From positions 1 to 8,535 of the forward strand of contig FR886166.1 of assembly GCA_000436475.1 (NCBI GenBank): a stretch of 8,535 bases of DNA. The letters are read 5' to 3'. Both the position numbers and the translations under genes were made by a program. Shown piece by piece: positions 6,173-8,535 of the stretch (positions are counted from its first letter, which is position 1; the number at the start of each line of letters is the position of its first letter). The stretch is from Eubacterium sp. CAG:248. GTDB lineage: Bacteria > Bacillota > Clostridia > Lachnospirales > Lachnospiraceae. Under the pieces are notes generated by a model. It was not told where the DNA came from and did not search any database. It saw only the letters and a list, made by a program, of their open reading frames with translations.

Positions 6173-7942
6173 ATGAAAGATAATAAAGATAGGAAGAAAG
6201 CCCAGAAGGGCACGCTTTTAAAGGTTCTTAAAAGAATAAAAAAGTATAGCGGATTTCTTATATTGTCTATACTTATGGCAGCAGTGACAGTAGCATCAAC
6301 TTTATATGTTCCTATTCTTGTCGGACGTGGAATAGATCATATAGTAGGACCTGGTAATGTTGATTTTGCAGGTATAAGCAGGATTCTTGTGACGATAGGA
6401 GTTATAGTTGCTATAACAGCACTGTCACAGTGGATAATGAATATATGTAACAACAAGATAACATATCATGTAACAAGAGATATACGAGATGAGGCTATGG
6501 AAAGGATACAGAAGCTTCCACTTAGGTATATAGATGGACAGTCTTATGGTGATATAGTGAGCCGTGTCATAGCCGATGTTGATCAGTTCGCAGATGGACT
6601 TCTTATGGGATTCACACAGTTTTTCTCAGGAGTTCTTACTATAGTTGGAACACTTGTATTCATGCTTACAATTAATGTGAGGATAACACTTGTAGTAGTA
6701 CTTATCACACCAGTATCCTTCTTTGTAGCAAGCTTTATAGCAAAGAAAACATTTTCAATGTTTAAGCTTCAGTCTGAAACAAGAGGTGAGCAGACAGCCT
6801 TTATAGATGAGATGATAGGTGGAGAAAAGGTTGTAAAGGCGTATGGTTATGAAGAAGAAGCAGTAGCACGCTTTGACGAGATTAATGAAAGGTTACAGAA
6901 ATACTCATTAAGAGCAATCTTCTTCTCATCAATCACTAATCCATCAACAAGATTTGTTAATAGTCTTGTATATGCTGGTGTTGCTGTATCAGGTGCATTT
7001 ATAGCTATATCAGGTGGAATTACAGTAGGACAGCTATCAAGTTTTCTAAGCTATGCCAACCAGTACACCAAGCCATTCAACGAGATATCAGGTGTCATAA
7101 CAGAGCTTCAGAATGCACTTGCATGTGCGGCAAGAATGTTTGAGCTTATAGAAGAAGAGCCAGAGCTTCCAGATGCTGAAAATGCAGCAGATATAAAGGA
7201 GGTTGATGGAAGGGTTGACCTTAATAACGTATACTTCTCATACACACCGGATAAGAAGCTTATAGAGGACTTTAATCTTCATGTAAAGAAAGGCCAGAGA
7301 ATAGCTATAGTTGGACCTACAGGCTGTGGAAAGACAACAGTTATTAATCTTTTAATGAGATTCTATGATGTTAATTCGGGAAGCATAGATGTGTCAGGTA
7401 CAGATATCAGGGATATGACAAGATATTCATTAAGACATGGTTTTGGAATGGTTCTTCAGGAAACATGGCTTAAGGCAGGAACTATAAGAGAGAATATCGT
7501 CATGGGCAAGCCTGATGCAACTGAGGAAGAGATTATACAGGCAGCAAAAGCTTCATATTCATATGGTTTCATAAAAAGACTTCCAAACGGTTTTGATACA
7601 GTTATAGGTGAGGATGGAGGAAGCCTGTCACAGGGTCAGAAGCAGCTTTTATGCATAACAAGGATTATGCTTACACGCCCACCTATGCTTATACTTGATG
7701 AAGCCACATCATCTATAGATACAAGAACAGAAATCAGGATACAGAACGCATTTGCAAAGCTTATGGAGGGAAGAACGAGCTTTATCGTAGCACACAGACT
7801 TTCAACTATACAGTCAGCAGATGTGATACTTGTTATGAAGGATGGCCACATCATAGAAAAAGGCAATCATGAAGAGCTTCTTGCAGCAGGTGGTTTCTAT
7901 AAGACACTTTATGAGAGTCAGTTTGATACTGTTACAGCATAG
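6173..7942 (+). CDS. ABC exporter half-transporter, catalytically complete subunit
   Basis: A 589-residue partner of the preceding half-transporter. The six-helix membrane domain spans about residues 27-315 after a lysine-rich N-terminus. The ATPase carries Walker A GPTGCGKTT (381-389), Q-loop Gln429, Walker B LILDE with catalytic Glu510, D-loop SSID and switch His541 (VAHRLSTI). Its signature is LSQGQ (485-489) instead of LSGGQ. Expected pairing places this altered signature opposite the other subunit's degenerate Walker site, while the normal LSGGQ of the first subunit completes the active site here. This is the usual division of labour in heterodimeric exporters. GGAG (6164-6167) lies 5 bases before the ATG. 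The genes are adjacent on the same strand and are almost certainly co-expressed. Cargo cannot be inferred from the sequence. Confidence 0.95.
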   Translation: MKDNKDRKKAQKGTLLKVLKRIKKYSGFLILSILMAAVTVASTLYVPILVGRGIDHIVGPGNVDFAGISRILVTIGVIVAITALSQWIMNICNNKITYHVTRDIRDEAMERIQKLPLRYIDGQSYGDIVSRVIADVDQFADGLLMGFTQFFSGVLTIVGTLVFMLTINVRITLVVVLITPVSFFVASFIAKKTFSMFKLQSETRGEQTAFIDEMIGGEKVVKAYGYEEEAVARFDEINERLQKYSLRAIFFSSITNPSTRFVNSLVYAGVAVSGAFIAISGGITVGQLSSFLSYANQYTKPFNEISGVITELQNALACAARMFELIEEEPELPDAENAADIKEVDGRVDLNNVYFSYTPDKKLIEDFNLHVKKGQRIAIVGPTGCGKTTVINLLMRFYDVNSGSIDVSGTDIRDMTRYSLRHGFGMVLQETWLKAGTIRENIVMGKPDATEEEIIQAAKASYSYGFIKRLPNGFDTVIGEDGGSLSQGQKQLLCITRIMLTRPPMLILDEATSSIDTRTEIRIQNAFAKLMEGRTSFIVAHRLSTIQSADVILVMKDGHIIEKGNHEELLAAGGFYKTLYESQFDTVTA

Positions 7943-7966
7943 TAATACAATGTTAGGAAAGTGATT

Positions 7967-8535
7967 ATGAAAATATTTCTTACAGATATATCAGATATGA
8001 ATGATGACATTATGAATAAAGGACTTAAACTTGTACCAGCTTACAGAAAAGATAAAATAGAGCGGTACAGGTTTATGGAAGATAAAGAAAGAAGCCTCGC
8101 TGCGGGGCTTCTTCTTAATTATGCAACGAAGCTTTACAGTATATATATGTCATATGCCGGTGAGATTGAGCTAAAGACAGCTTCAGATGATATATTTAAC
8201 GTAAAACTGGATGAACTGGTGAAAAGCTATGACACTTCATATGATTATAATATAGAATATGCAGGAAATGGAAAGCCTGTATATAGTGGTCTGGAGATAC
8301 ATTTTAACTTATCCCATGCAGGCACTTGTGTAGTGTGTGCAGTATCAGACAGACCAGTTGGAATAGATATTGAAAGACCAAGAAAAAATGCTATTAAGGT
8401 TGCAGAAAGATTTTTTACACAGGCAGAATGTGACTGGATAGGTGATGATAGCTTAAGATTTGCCCGTATATGGACACTTAAGGAGGCATATGCAAAGCTT
8501 ACAGGAGATGGGATTGCTGGTACAGTATCAAAAGT
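7967..8535 (+). CDS. Sfp-type 4'-phosphopantetheinyl transferase, 3' end cut by window
   Basis: A partial reading frame open to the window end (189 complete codons; Sfp-type enzymes usually run about 220-240). It should transfer phosphopantetheine from CoA to a serine of a carrier protein (fatty-acid ACP, or NRPS/PKS carrier domains). Recognisable family blocks are GKPVY (102-106) leading to IHFNLSHAG (111-119), the Mg-binding VGIDIE with Asp134 and Glu136, RFFTQAE (148-154), and the helix motif WTLKEAYAKLTG with Lys172 and Glu173. AGGA (7955-7958) lies 8 bases before ATG. The gap from the exporter stop is 24 bases, so it probably belongs to the same transcript. No carrier protein or synthase is in the window. 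Whether it serves primary or secondary metabolism is open. Family call is firm. Confidence 0.93.
   Translation, partial: MKIFLTDISDMNDDIMNKGLKLVPAYRKDKIERYRFMEDKERSLAAGLLLNYATKLYSIYMSYAGEIELKTASDDIFNVKLDELVKSYDTSYDYNIEYAGNGKPVYSGLEIHFNLSHAGTCVVCAVSDRPVGIDIERPRKNAIKVAERFFTQAECDWIGDDSLRFARIWTLKEAYAKLTGDGIAGTVSK
8089..8113 (+). other. GC-rich terminator-like hairpin inside the phosphopantetheinyl transferase gene
   Basis: AAGAAGCCTC (8089-8098) pairs with GGGGCTTCTT (8104-8113) around a 5-base loop, giving a 10-bp stem with one G-T pair. It is far more GC-rich than its surroundings and lies about 120 bases into the gene. The pyrimidines after it (CTTAATT) are only a poor T-run, so true termination is uncertain. 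It codes for part of the ERSLAAGLLL segment. Confidence 0.5.

Overview
The window is AT-rich DNA that looks like a chromosomal segment of an anaerobic Firmicute. The AGGAG-type ribosome binding sites, heavy use of ATA and AGA codons, lipoprotein signal, FliB-like protein and protein styles suggest a Lachnospiraceae member. The family assignment is inference from general sequence character, not from a marker gene.

Two divergent transcription units leave a roughly 290-base regulatory region (about 2297-2590). Leftward on the minus strand runs a two-gene amino-acid importer: a lipoprotein-type substrate-binding protein fused to its permease (764-2296), then its ATPase (37-777), which starts 14 bases inside the end of the fusion gene. 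The binding domain of the fusion is in swapped order. The second-lobe half comes first, and the half that normally opens the domain comes second, next to the permease. This apparent circular permutation is the most unusual thing in the window.

Rightward on the plus strand run five closely spaced genes with no visible terminator between them: a four-helix membrane protein of unknown function (2591-3142), a cysteine-rich FliB-family protein (3154-4320), two half-transporters that form a heterodimeric ABC exporter (4391-6121 and 6173-7942), and a Sfp-type 4'-phosphopantetheinyl transferase cut by the window end (7967-8535). The exporter pair shows the classical asymmetry: the first subunit has a degenerate catalytic site (Asp and Gln in place of Glu and His) and the second is catalytically complete but has an LSQGQ signature.

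The divergent region holds a good sigma-A-like promoter for the importer with a 9-bp inverted repeat just downstream, a weaker promoter for the rightward genes, a second inverted repeat, and possible short leader reading frames. No RNA genes, mobile elements, CRISPR arrays or integration sites were seen.
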